Positions 1 to 6,664 are shown, counted from the first letter of the stretch. The stretch: 8,701 bases of DNA from an uncultured Selenomonadaceae bacterium (GCA_945637225.1 CALZDE010000079.1:1-8701), one strand, 5' to 3'. Program-made: numbers and translations. The notes: a model not told the origin generated them from the letters alone.

Positions 1-437
1 AGTTCCTCCAATTCCTCCTCATAAACGCCTGACTTGGAGTCCTCTTTGGCAAGATTTACCTGTACAAGCACATTCTGCACCTTATCAATACCAGCCGCGG
101 CATTGTTTAAGGCTTCTGCTAGATGAAGGCTGTCCACAGAATGAATTAAATCAAACAGCTTTACTGCCTGCTTTGCCTTGTTGGTCTGCAAGTGACCGAT
201 AAGATGCCACACTACATCCCTGTCCAGCGTTTCAGACTTGCCCTTTGCCTCCTGAATGCGGTTTTCACCAATATCAGTAACAGGCTGTGCCTCATAATCA
301 ATAGCTTCACGCATGGCATGTATATCATGATTTTTTGTAACAGCTACAAGAAGCACATCTCCCTTTATATCAGAGGAACGTCTCTCACAAGCATTAACAA
401 TATTCTTTTGGACTGCCGCCAAATTTTCCTTTATCAT
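1..437 (-). CDS. yggS: YggS/YlmE-family PLP homeostasis protein (C-terminus cut by window edge)
   Basis: This is a member of the YggS/YlmE/PLPBP family. These cytosolic single-domain, alanine-racemase-fold proteins bind pyridoxal 5'-phosphate and balance vitamin B6 and amino-acid pools; no firm catalytic reaction is known. About 145 codons are visible and stay open to the left edge. The family is about 225-230 residues, so roughly the last third is missing. Visible motifs are LLVAVTKN with the presumed PLP lysine at K35, IGENRIQEAKGK near 57-67, WHLIGHLQTNKAK at 77-89 and VQVNLAKEDSKSGV at 125-138. ATG at 437 was chosen. An in-frame TTG at 440 lies directly before it and is better spaced (7 nt against 10 nt) from the GGGAGG ribosome site, so the start could be 440. 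It is the last visible gene of the minus-strand operon, 60 nt after pgeF. In Firmicutes this pair usually precedes sepF. Confidence 0.93.
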   Translation of the reverse strand, partial: MIKENLAAVQKNIVNACERRSSDIKGDVLLVAVTKNHDIHAMREAIDYEAQPVTDIGENRIQEAKGKSETLDRDVVWHLIGHLQTNKAKQAVKLFDLIHSVDSLHLAEALNNAAAGIDKVQNVLVQVNLAKEDSKSGVYEEELEE

Positions 438-447
438 CAACCAATTA

Positions 448-453
448 CCTCCC
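448..453 (-). promoter_or_regulatory. Ribosome binding site of yggS
   Basis: On the minus strand this reads GGGAGG. It is followed after 7 nt by TTG (440) and after 10 nt by ATG (437), both in the same frame. The spacing favours the TTG, while start-codon preference favours the ATG, so the exact first residue is undecided. Confidence 0.7.
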
Positions 454-497
454 GCCGTTTCTTTTTATCGAAACAAGGATATATTTATTTTACCATA

Positions 498-1325
498 TTA
501 ACGCAAGCACAACAATGCACCAATACGCCCAGTTTTTCCCTTATCTGCCCGATAGGAGAAGAACTGCTTATTATTGCAGGCGGTACATACCTCTGCAGAA
601 TCTATATTTTCTTTTTTCAGGCCAACGCTCTGAAGCTGTAATTCATTGCAACGCCACAGATTAAGCTGAAATTTACCCTTGTGCTCTGGAGATGGTGCGA
701 GTATTTCCTTCTCCATTTCTGGAAAGCTCTTGCGGAACTGCTCTGCGACCTCATCACCAACCTCATAACAGCATGGACCAATAGCAGGGCCAACCGAAGC
801 CACCATATCCTCTGGCTTACAGCCGTACTCTCTAATCATAGCACCTACAGTCTTAATTGCAATATAGCTGACAGTGCCCTTCCAGCCGCCATGAGCCACA
901 CCGATGACCTTTTTTACTGGGTCAGCAATCATGATAGGCGTACAGTCTGCAAAGAATAACATCAATGGCAGATTTCTCTCATTGGTAATAAGTGCATCTG
1001 TCTCCTTGATAGCAGTCTCATAATTGCAGGCACCCTTACCAGCATCCTCACGAGTCACCTTCACCACATTATCGCCATGAACCTGCTCACAGGTAACTAA
1101 ATCGCTAGGCTCCACCTCTAGGGCTTCACAAAAAGCAGAACGGTTTTCCCAAACCTCAAGCACACCATCATTGACATGCATACCGAGATTTAATGAATCA
1201 AAGTCACCTTTGCTGAAACCGCCATGTCTTGTGCTGACACCATGTATGAATAAATCCTCTGGAAAAACAGAAAACTGTCCTATCCACAGATTTCCTTTAC
1301 CACCATATTTTAAACTAAAACTCAT
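498..1325 (-). CDS. pgeF: Peptidoglycan editing factor PgeF (YfiH/YlmD, laccase-domain family)
   Basis: A 275-residue protein of the multicopper polyphenol oxidase/laccase-domain family (YfiH in E. coli, YlmD in Bacillus). Family members act as purine nucleoside phosphorylase/adenosine deaminases in vitro. In E. coli the protein keeps L-serine out of the first position of the peptidoglycan stem peptide, hence PgeF. The N-terminal signature GVSTRHGGFS is at 29-38. The expected Zn/active-site triad is H83 in EQVHGDNV, C128 in FFADCTPI and H145 in VAHGGWKGT. VGPAIGPCCYEVG follows at 178-190, and the C-terminal CTAC...FFSYRADKGKTGR is also typical. Length is normal for the family. The ATG at 1325 is preceded by AAGGG (1336-1340) with 10 nt spacing, lying 15 nt after the upstream radical SAM gene. 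It sits next to yggS as in the Bacillus ylmD-ylmE pair. The reaction performed in this organism is inferred from the family. Confidence 0.95.
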   Translation of the reverse strand: MSFSLKYGGKGNLWIGQFSVFPEDLFIHGVSTRHGGFSKGDFDSLNLGMHVNDGVLEVWENRSAFCEALEVEPSDLVTCEQVHGDNVVKVTREDAGKGACNYETAIKETDALITNERNLPLMLFFADCTPIMIADPVKKVIGVAHGGWKGTVSYIAIKTVGAMIREYGCKPEDMVASVGPAIGPCCYEVGDEVAEQFRKSFPEMEKEILAPSPEHKGKFQLNLWRCNELQLQSVGLKKENIDSAEVCTACNNKQFFSYRADKGKTGRIGALLCLR

Positions 1326-1340
1326 GTAAAATCAACCCTT

Positions 1341-3005
1341 CTATTTACAAACACCGCATCTCTTGCAATTTTCAAAACATTTTAAAGTGTGTTTCAGCTT
1401 TTGAGCATTATCCAATTCCTTCATCAAGTAATCCTTGGTAAAGCCCATATCTATCATATCCCATGGAAGTTCCTCCGTTAAATCCCTCTGACGAAGGTAA
1501 TCCTCCATAGAAAGCTTATTCATTTTCATCGCCTGCTTAAAGGCCTTGGCACCGCCATTTTCATGAGCATTAAGAAGCACCTTGCCCAAATCCCTGTCAC
1601 CACGTGCCAAAACGCCCTGCACATAGGCTTCCTTCGGGGATTCTGCAATTACCTCTATGTTGTGACGCTTCTTCAAAGCACTGGTAATATCCTTCAGTGA
1701 CTTCTGAATATATTTCAGTGGAGCCATTTCCAGCCATTGAAAAGGCGTAAAAGGCTTTGGTATAAAAGGATTAATACTAAGGGTCAAACGGCCCATAGCT
1801 CCCTTTTCCTCCATAAAATCCTTCAAGCGGTTTGCCATGTCCACAATTGCCTTTATATCATCACCCTCCTCGTAAGGAAGCCCAATCATGATATAGAGAC
1901 GGAAATTACGGATACCAGCCTTTATCGCTAAATCCATAGCATTAAAAAGATGTTCATCCTCAATACCCTTGTTAATAATCTGCCTCATACGGGTACTGCC
2001 CGCTTCCGGTGCCATGGTTATCGTCTTTAAACCGCTGGCCGCCAGAGAATGCATTAATTCAAGAGTAACGGAATCTGCTCTAAAGGAAGCCACCGACATA
2101 CTAAGGCCATCACCTAAAATATTCCTGCAAAGAGTATCTATTTCGGGATAATCAGAAACTGCCGCCCCCATCAGACCAACACGACGGCCTCTTTCCTTCG
2201 CCTTGACAATCATTTTTTCAATAGCTTCAAGACTTCTGTTACGTGGTTTTCTAAAACAATATCCTGCCATACAGAAACGGCAATGACGGCCACAACCACG
2301 AGCAACCTCTACAAGATGAAGCCTAAATTCCGTATCCTCTGTTTCAATAACCGTTTCACCAGGAAATTCATCAAGATTTTTCAGCCACTGCCTAGAAGCC
2401 TTGACACTCACATCAGGCACATAGACACCGGGAATTTTACTCAGCTTTTCCAATAATTCCTGACGGCTTTCTCCTGCTTCCCTCGACTCCTTGTAAACAT
2501 CCATGAAGGCTGGCATAACGGCCTCACCCTCACCGATAATAAAAGCATCAAAAAAATCCGCTAATGGCTCTGGATTAAAGGTAGCACAAGGACCGCCAGC
2601 AATCACAAGAGGATCACGCTCTGTACGCTCTTTGGCTAAAAGCTTCACCTTGCCCATTTCCAAAAGACGTAAAATATTGAAATAATCCATCTCAAAGGAA
2701 ACTGCAAAGCCAATGATATCAAAATCCATCAGACCTGTCTGTGTTTCTATACTCAATAGCGGAGTATGTGTTTTTTCATAATTCTCCTGCATTTTCTTTT
2801 CCGGCAAAAAGAAACGCTCACAGGCAGTATCATTTCTTTCATTCAACAGTCTATAAATAATATGCATACCCAGATTGGACATGCCAACAAAATAGGAATT
2901 GGGATATGCAAGGGCAAAACGGGTACGAGTGCCTGCTGGATAAATATAATAACCTTTTTCACCTGCTAACTGCTGTTTTAAATATTTTTTTATTTCCCAG
3001 GACAA
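1341..3005 (-). CDS. TIGR03960-like radical SAM protein with B12-binding-type N-terminus
   Basis: A 554-residue protein of unknown function matching the TIGR03960 family by remembered motifs. The N-terminal part (about 25-200) resembles the B12-binding/Rossmann region of this family: FALAYPNSYFVGMSNLGM at 30-47, then VIAGGPCATFNPEPLADFF and IIGEGEAVMPAF between 134 and 167. The radical SAM core follows, with the [4Fe-4S] motif CGRHCRFC (C238, C242, C245). Downstream come MAPEAGSTRMRQIINKG at 331-347 and IGLPYEEGDD at 374-383. The protein ends with four more cysteines (C543, C547, C550, C553) that could hold a second cluster; this C-terminal motif seems usual for the family. The start is a TTG at 3005. 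The frame is open back to a TAG at 3053 with no ATG or GTG between, and AAAGGGGG lies 7 nt upstream of the TTG. It follows nrdR by 28 nt. The substrate is unknown and whether it binds cobalamin is unproven. Confidence 0.88.
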   Translation of the reverse strand: MSWEIKKYLKQQLAGEKGYYIYPAGTRTRFALAYPNSYFVGMSNLGMHIIYRLLNERNDTACERFFLPEKKMQENYEKTHTPLLSIETQTGLMDFDIIGFAVSFEMDYFNILRLLEMGKVKLLAKERTERDPLVIAGGPCATFNPEPLADFFDAFIIGEGEAVMPAFMDVYKESREAGESRQELLEKLSKIPGVYVPDVSVKASRQWLKNLDEFPGETVIETEDTEFRLHLVEVARGCGRHCRFCMAGYCFRKPRNRSLEAIEKMIVKAKERGRRVGLMGAAVSDYPEIDTLCRNILGDGLSMSVASFRADSVTLELMHSLAASGLKTITMAPEAGSTRMRQIINKGIEDEHLFNAMDLAIKAGIRNFRLYIMIGLPYEEGDDIKAIVDMANRLKDFMEEKGAMGRLTLSINPFIPKPFTPFQWLEMAPLKYIQKSLKDITSALKKRHNIEVIAESPKEAYVQGVLARGDRDLGKVLLNAHENGGAKAFKQAMKMNKLSMEDYLRQRDLTEELPWDMIDMGFTKDYLMKELDNAQKLKHTLKCFENCKRCGVCK

Positions 3006-3033
3006 AGCCCCGCCCCCTTTATTTTCTAAAAAC

Positions 3034-3483
3034 TTACTTATTGAGTATTTCTAATTCTGACTTAAAGCCGTTTATATCACTAAATTTTCTATAAACCGAA
3101 GCAAAGCGGATATAAGCTACCTGATCAAAATCTTTTAGCCCATTCAATGCCATTTCACCAATAGCACTTGATGGCACCTCTAAATCATATTCACGCCGAA
3201 TATTCTTTTCTATTTCCTGCGCCAATGTCATAATACTTTCCAAAGAAATACCACGCTTTTCACAGGAACGGATAAGACCATTCAAAAGCTTATTACGCTC
3301 AAAAACCTGCTTCGTACCGTTGTGCTTTACTACCATGAGAGGAAGCTGTTCTACCATTTCATAAGTAGTAAACCTGCGCCCGCAATTACTGCATTCACGC
3401 CTGCGCTTAATACCGCGGTCATCCTCAATAGACCTTGAATCAATTACTCTGCTATCAGCCTGACGGCAATATGGACAACGCAT
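3034..3483 (-). CDS. nrdR: NrdR, transcriptional repressor of ribonucleotide reductase genes
   Basis: A 149-residue protein of the expected family length (about 150). NrdR binds NrdR boxes upstream of nrd operons and represses them when dATP/ATP occupy its ATP-cone, linking deoxynucleotide supply to replication. The N-terminal zinc ribbon is intact: C3 and C6 (MRCPYC) and C31 and C34 (ECSNCGRRF), with SRVIDSR between. The ATP-cone follows, starting at LMVVKHNGTKQVFERNKLLNGLIRSC (about 49-75) and including RREYDLEVPSSAIGEM; the end carries FDQVAYIRFASVYRKF. The start ATG at 3483 shares one base with the stop of ygiQ (TAATG), and a strong AAGGAGG lies 8 nt upstream inside the ygiQ 3' end, so translation is probably coupled. 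No nrd structural gene is in the window, so the regulated targets are elsewhere. Confidence 0.97.
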   Translation of the reverse strand: MRCPYCRQADSRVIDSRSIEDDRGIKRRRECSNCGRRFTTYEMVEQLPLMVVKHNGTKQVFERNKLLNGLIRSCEKRGISLESIMTLAQEIEKNIRREYDLEVPSSAIGEMALNGLKDFDQVAYIRFASVYRKFSDINGFKSELEILNK

Positions 3484-5414
3484 TATCTTCCCCTCCTTCT
3501 GTTGTTATTTGAATTATTTGATTTAGTGTTATTTTTATGCATATTCCTTTTATTATTAGCAGTATTTTTATTATTTACTTCCTTATTATTTACTGCCTTA
3601 TTATTTGCTGTATTTTTTCTTTCTGGACGAAGCAGGCATTTCTTATCAAAGCCGATTAAATCATTTCTTCCAGCCTTTAATAAAGCCTTCTTTACCAGCT
3701 GATAATTAGCAGGAACCCAATACTGCATTAATGCTCTCTGCATTGCTTTTTCTTCCTGAGTTTTGGCAGTATAAACCTTTTCCTTAGTAATTGGATTTAT
3801 ACCGCTATACCACATGCAGGTAGAAAGTGTGCCCGGTGTAGGAATAAAATCCTGTACCTGCTCTGGATGATAATTATGCTCGTGAATAAATTCTGCTAAT
3901 TCAATAGCATCCTCTAATGTAGCCCCCGGATGGCTGGACATAAAATAAGGAACTAAGAACTGCTTTTTATTTAAACGGTTATTTACCTTTGTAAACTTAT
4001 TGACGAATTTCAGATAGGTATGACGGCCAGATTTTCCCATCAAACGGGTAACTCTATCAGAAATATGCTCTGGTGCAATTCTCAGCTGACCGCTGACATG
4101 GTGCTCACATAATTCTTCCAAAAACTCCGCCCCATGCTCCTTATCCAAAAGAAGATAATCAAAACGTACACCTGAACGGATAAAAACCTTTTTCACCCCA
4201 GGAATTGCTCTCAGCTTCCGCAAAAGCTCAATATATTCGCTGTGGTCTGCTACAAGATTACGGCATACCTCAGGAGATAAACACTGCTTGCCACGGCAGG
4301 TACCACGACTAAGCTGACTGTCACAGGAGGTACGGTAAAAATTGGCTGTTGCTCCGCCTACGTCATGAATATATCCCTTAAAGCCCGGCTGTTTCGTAAA
4401 AAGCTCTGCTTCCCTTAACATAGACTCCTGACTTCGCTTCTGAATAATTCTGCCCTGATGAGAAATAATCGCACAAAAATTACAACCGCCAAAACAGCCT
4501 CTCTGAGCGGTAATACTGAACTGAACCTCCTCAATAGCAGGAACACCGCCATCCTTGTCATACATAGGGTGCCAGGTACGTGCATAAGGAAGCTCATAAA
4601 TCTCGTCCATTTCCTCTGTGGATAAAGGCTTAGCTGGAGGATTTTGCACTATGCACCAATCGCCATTCTGCTGTGCTAACACCTTGCCACGAAAAGCATC
4701 CTGCTCCAAATATTCTATTTTAAAGGCTTCCGCAAAAACAGCCTTATCCGCTCTTGCTTCGTCATAAGACGGAATTTTGATGTAATCCCAAATATAATCA
4801 AAATTCGGCACCTTGTAACAGGTACCTGCAATATCTTGAATATTTCCTATTTCTACTCCCTGATGAAGCTCATGGGCAATTTCTATAATCTGATGTTCAC
4901 CCATGCCGTATACCAAAAGGTCGGCACAGCTATCCGCCAAAATAGATGGACGTACTCTGTCTGACCAGTAATCATAGTGAGTAAATCTTCTAAGGCTGGC
5001 TTCAATACCGCCAATAATAATTGGTACTTCCTCACCAAAAACTTCCCTGAGTCTCTGACAGTAAACAATAACAGCCCTCTCAGGACGATAGCCTGACTTT
5101 CCGCCCGGTGAATAGGAATCCTGATGACGTATCCTCTTAGCCGCAGTATAACGGCTCAGCTGAGAATCAAGATTACCGCTGGAAACAAGAAAGCCCAACC
5201 GTGGTTTTCCAAGTCGGGCAAAATCTTTCGTACTACGCCAATCAGGCTGAGGAATAATTCCTACCTTATAACCATGCTTTTCCAGCAGACGACAAAGAAT
5301 GGCAGGACCAAAGCCGGGATGATCCACATAGGCATCTCCTGACACAAAAATAAAGTCCAGCTGTGACCAGCCTCTTTTTGCCATATCATCTTTGCTGACA
5401 GTAATAAAATCCAT
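3483..5414 (-). CDS. ygiQ: YgiQ-family radical SAM protein with Asn/Lys-rich repetitive tail
   Basis: A 643-residue member of the YgiQ family of radical SAM proteins of unknown substrate. The N-terminus (PQPDW at 55-59, GGIEASLRRFTHYDYW at 135-150) is the typical YgiQ N-terminal domain. The radical SAM motif is CFGGCNFC (C307, C311, C314) after VQFSITAQRG. A second cysteine group, C364, C373, C378 and C384, matches the extra cysteine set usual in YgiQ. RIAPEH at 445-450 and QDFIPTPGTLSTCMWYSGINP at 521-541 mark the C-terminal part. From about residue 600 the protein becomes a low-complexity N/K tail with NNKxx repeats ending in RRRGR; this looks disordered and is unlike the conserved part. 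ATG at 5414 has AAGGG 8 nt upstream. It lies 37 nt after rodZ and overlaps nrdR by one base. The function in the cell is not known. Confidence 0.93.
   Translation of the reverse strand: MDFITVSKDDMAKRGWSQLDFIFVSGDAYVDHPGFGPAILCRLLEKHGYKVGIIPQPDWRSTKDFARLGKPRLGFLVSSGNLDSQLSRYTAAKRIRHQDSYSPGGKSGYRPERAVIVYCQRLREVFGEEVPIIIGGIEASLRRFTHYDYWSDRVRPSILADSCADLLVYGMGEHQIIEIAHELHQGVEIGNIQDIAGTCYKVPNFDYIWDYIKIPSYDEARADKAVFAEAFKIEYLEQDAFRGKVLAQQNGDWCIVQNPPAKPLSTEEMDEIYELPYARTWHPMYDKDGGVPAIEEVQFSITAQRGCFGGCNFCAIISHQGRIIQKRSQESMLREAELFTKQPGFKGYIHDVGGATANFYRTSCDSQLSRGTCRGKQCLSPEVCRNLVADHSEYIELLRKLRAIPGVKKVFIRSGVRFDYLLLDKEHGAEFLEELCEHHVSGQLRIAPEHISDRVTRLMGKSGRHTYLKFVNKFTKVNNRLNKKQFLVPYFMSSHPGATLEDAIELAEFIHEHNYHPEQVQDFIPTPGTLSTCMWYSGINPITKEKVYTAKTQEEKAMQRALMQYWVPANYQLVKKALLKAGRNDLIGFDKKCLLRPERKNTANNKAVNNKEVNNKNTANNKRNMHKNNTKSNNSNNNRRRGR
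3492..3498 (-). promoter_or_regulatory. Strong ribosome binding site of nrdR, embedded in the ygiQ 3' end
   Basis: On the minus strand this reads AAGGAGG, 8 nt before the nrdR ATG. The same bases encode the Arg-Arg-Gly end of YgiQ. With the TAATG stop/start overlap this suggests translational coupling but also allows independent ribosome entry. Confidence 0.8.
3561..3605 (-). repeat. Imperfect 15-nt tandem repeat in the ygiQ tail (NNKxx units)
   Basis: Three consecutive 15-nt units on the minus strand encode NNKAV, NNKEV and NNKNT (YgiQ residues 604-618), each beginning AATAATAA. A six-residue NTANNK flanks the block on both sides (601-606 and 617-622). Units are in frame, so gain or loss of one changes tail length without a frameshift. 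Confidence 0.75.
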
Positions 5415-5451
5415 ATATATAACCCTTAAATTAAGTACGTCTTAAATATTC

Positions 5452-6483
5452 TCACTGTGCCTTAGGAATCTCTACGCCATTAGCCTGTGGTGCTGCCGCT
5501 GGTGCAACTGCCTCAGCTGGTGCAGGCTGTACTGCTGGAGCTGCCGGCTCTGGCTGTGGTGCTGGAGCAGGAGCAGGTTCCTCATAACGTGGAGCAGGGG
5601 CTTCCTGAGTATAGCTTGCTTTTGCGTTACTGGTCTGCTGTGGCTGTGGTGTGCTGGCTGGAGCCTTGCCGCCATCACTATCCTTGGTGAGAGTACGGTC
5701 TACTACTTCACCGATTTTCCCCATCAGGCCAACACTCTTATCGTTCCAATAAAGGTCTACCGCACCTGCATTACCTGCATTAATAACGATTTTATCCTTA
5801 CCGGTCCAATTCATTTCCAAACCGCCATCTGCAGTACCCTCATAAGCAATCTTGCCATCTACTACAACCTGCATCCAGCATTTATCCAAAAGCTTTACCT
5901 TCACCTTTACCTCTGTAGCTACTGGTGCAGATGCTGGCTTAGTTTCTTCCTTCTTCTGAACCTCCTGAACAGCTTCCTGCTTAGGAGCCTCTGCCGGTGC
6001 TGTGGTATCTTCACTGAAAATCACATAAATTGATGCAAGGAAAACAACAACCACGCCAGCCAAACCCATGATGATATTTTTTGCATTAAAACTGCTTTCA
6101 TTCATGCTCTTGAAATCATCACCTGAAGAAAATGCCTTAGAAGACTCCTTGGTAGATCCCATTCCTGGCTTTACCTTCATGCCGATGGATTCAGTTTTAT
6201 TAACCTCATGCTTCTCCTCTGCCTTAACCGGCTCTGCATTCTGCTGAGGAACACTTAAGCCACGCTCACTGGCAAACTGAGCAAGAAGCTCATCACCATT
6301 AATACCAAGAAACTTGGAATAATTGCGGATAAATCCCTTGGTATAAACATCACCAGGCAGTGATTCATATTCACCCTTTTCCAATGCAACCAAATATTTC
6401 TGGCTGATACTTGTTTCCTTTTCTACGTCAGCTATACTTAAATTCTGTTTCTCACGCTCTTTGCGTAAAAGCTCTCCTACCAT
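5452..6483 (-). CDS. rodZ: RodZ-like cell-shape protein (HTH, single TM, DUF4115)
   Basis: A 343-residue RodZ-type membrane protein. RodZ connects the cytoskeletal MreB/elongation machinery to the membrane in rods; many Firmicutes carry this form. Residues 1-70 form an XRE/HTH_25 domain (LLRKEREKQNLSIADVEKET, then SISQKYLVALEKGEYESLPG), in RodZ a protein-contact rather than an obvious DNA-binding module. A charged linker follows. One membrane helix spans about 136-156 (IIMGLAGVVVVFLASIYVIF) with no signal peptide, predicting an N-in/C-out type II topology. A short E/K/P linker leads to a DUF4115 beta domain at about 191-267 (CWMQVVVDGKIAYEG, KIVINAGNAGAVDLYWND). Residues 270-343 are a Pro/Ala/Gln-rich tail. 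ATG at 6483 has GGAGGT 7 nt upstream. It is first in the minus-strand operon, downstream of an extended -10 promoter. MreB dependence here is inferred. Confidence 0.9.
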   Translation of the reverse strand: MVGELLRKEREKQNLSIADVEKETSISQKYLVALEKGEYESLPGDVYTKGFIRNYSKFLGINGDELLAQFASERGLSVPQQNAEPVKAEEKHEVNKTESIGMKVKPGMGSTKESSKAFSSGDDFKSMNESSFNAKNIIMGLAGVVVVFLASIYVIFSEDTTAPAEAPKQEAVQEVQKKEETKPASAPVATEVKVKVKLLDKCWMQVVVDGKIAYEGTADGGLEMNWTGKDKIVINAGNAGAVDLYWNDKSVGLMGKIGEVVDRTLTKDSDGGKAPASTPQPQQTSNAKASYTQEAPAPRYEEPAPAPAPQPEPAAPAVQPAPAEAVAPAAAPQANGVEIPKAQ

Positions 6484-6490
6484 CTATTAA

Positions 6491-6496
6491 ACCTCC
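6491..6496 (-). promoter_or_regulatory. Ribosome binding site of rodZ
   Basis: On the minus strand this reads GGAGGT, 7 nt before the ATG at 6483. It fixes the rodZ start. Confidence 0.8.
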
Positions 6497-6549
6497 ATAA
6501 TACCGAGTTATCCCCTATATATTAATCCTAAAGAAAAGTTTTCTATTGT

Positions 6550-6578
6550 ATTATAACATACTAAATCAAGAAAATAAA
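6550..6578 (-). promoter_or_regulatory. Extended -10 promoter of the rodZ-ygiQ-nrdR operon
   Basis: On the minus strand a perfect TATAAT (6550-6555) is preceded by TGT, giving the extended -10 TGTTATAAT (6550-6558). At 17 nt upstream the -35 position holds TTTATT (6573-6578), only three matches to TTGACA, as is common for extended -10 promoters. Transcription would start near 6543 and leave a leader of about 60 nt before rodZ. No other promoter of similar quality was noticed in the short gaps of the operon. Confidence 0.7.
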
Positions 6579-6599
6579 GCATATTTTTTTAATACACTA

Positions 6600-6628
6600 T
6601 GGACAAAAATATTTTTTTGTGATAAATT
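6600..6628 (+). promoter_or_regulatory. Candidate sigma-A promoter for the pseudouridine synthase gene
   Basis: TGGACA (6600-6605, five of six to the -35 consensus) is followed by a 17-nt spacer and TAAATT (6623-6628, four of six to the -10). The start would be near 6635, giving a leader of about 42 nt. The surroundings are very AT-rich, so chance matches are likely and this call is tentative. Confidence 0.35.
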
Positions 6629-6647
6629 TTTAGTTAATTAAATAAGA

Positions 6648-6657
6648 TTACATGTAA
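6648..6657. repeat. Perfect 10-bp palindrome TTACATGTAA in the leader of the pseudouridine synthase gene
   Basis: TTACATGTAA is a perfect inverted repeat 19 nt before the start codon and just downstream of the candidate start of transcription. It could be a small operator half, but AT-rich spacers often contain such short dyads. Confidence 0.3.
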
Positions 6658-6664
6658 ATAAAGC

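Noticed and set aside
457..474. GTTTC...GAAAC inverted repeat between pgeF and yggS as a terminator
   Set aside because: A 5-bp AT-rich stem with an 8-nt loop and no following T-run on the minus strand is too weak. The operon most likely continues.
438..497. Possible riboswitch or small RNA in the pgeF-yggS gap
   Set aside because: Only 60 nt, with no conserved structure visible beyond the yggS ribosome site.
192..641. 149-codon plus-strand open frame overlapping yggS and pgeF
   Set aside because: It lies antisense to two well-conserved genes, has no family motifs and no ribosome site of note, and reads as low-quality shadow sequence.
681..959. 92-codon plus-strand open frame inside pgeF
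   Set aside because: It is antisense to the conserved laccase-domain core, including the ADC and HGGW motifs, with no recognisable protein features.
3502..3702. Hydrophobic 66-codon plus-strand frame antisense to the ygiQ tail that looks like a membrane peptide
   Set aside because: The Leu/Phe-rich character is simply the complement of AAT/AAA-rich codons in the N/K tail, and no ribosome site supports it.
5472..5690. Open frames on both strands across the 3' end of rodZ
   Set aside because: They are shadows of the Pro/Ala-repeat coding region, whose biased codons suppress stops in other frames.
5955..6483. Reading the rodZ N-terminal HTH as a stand-alone XRE transcription regulator
   Set aside because: The HTH is followed in the same frame by a membrane helix and DUF4115, the RodZ arrangement, so a soluble DNA-binding regulator is unlikely.
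6605..6616. AAAAATATTTTT palindrome in the divergent spacer
   Set aside because: A perfect 12-bp dyad, but made only of A and T in a very AT-rich spacer, so it is expected by composition.
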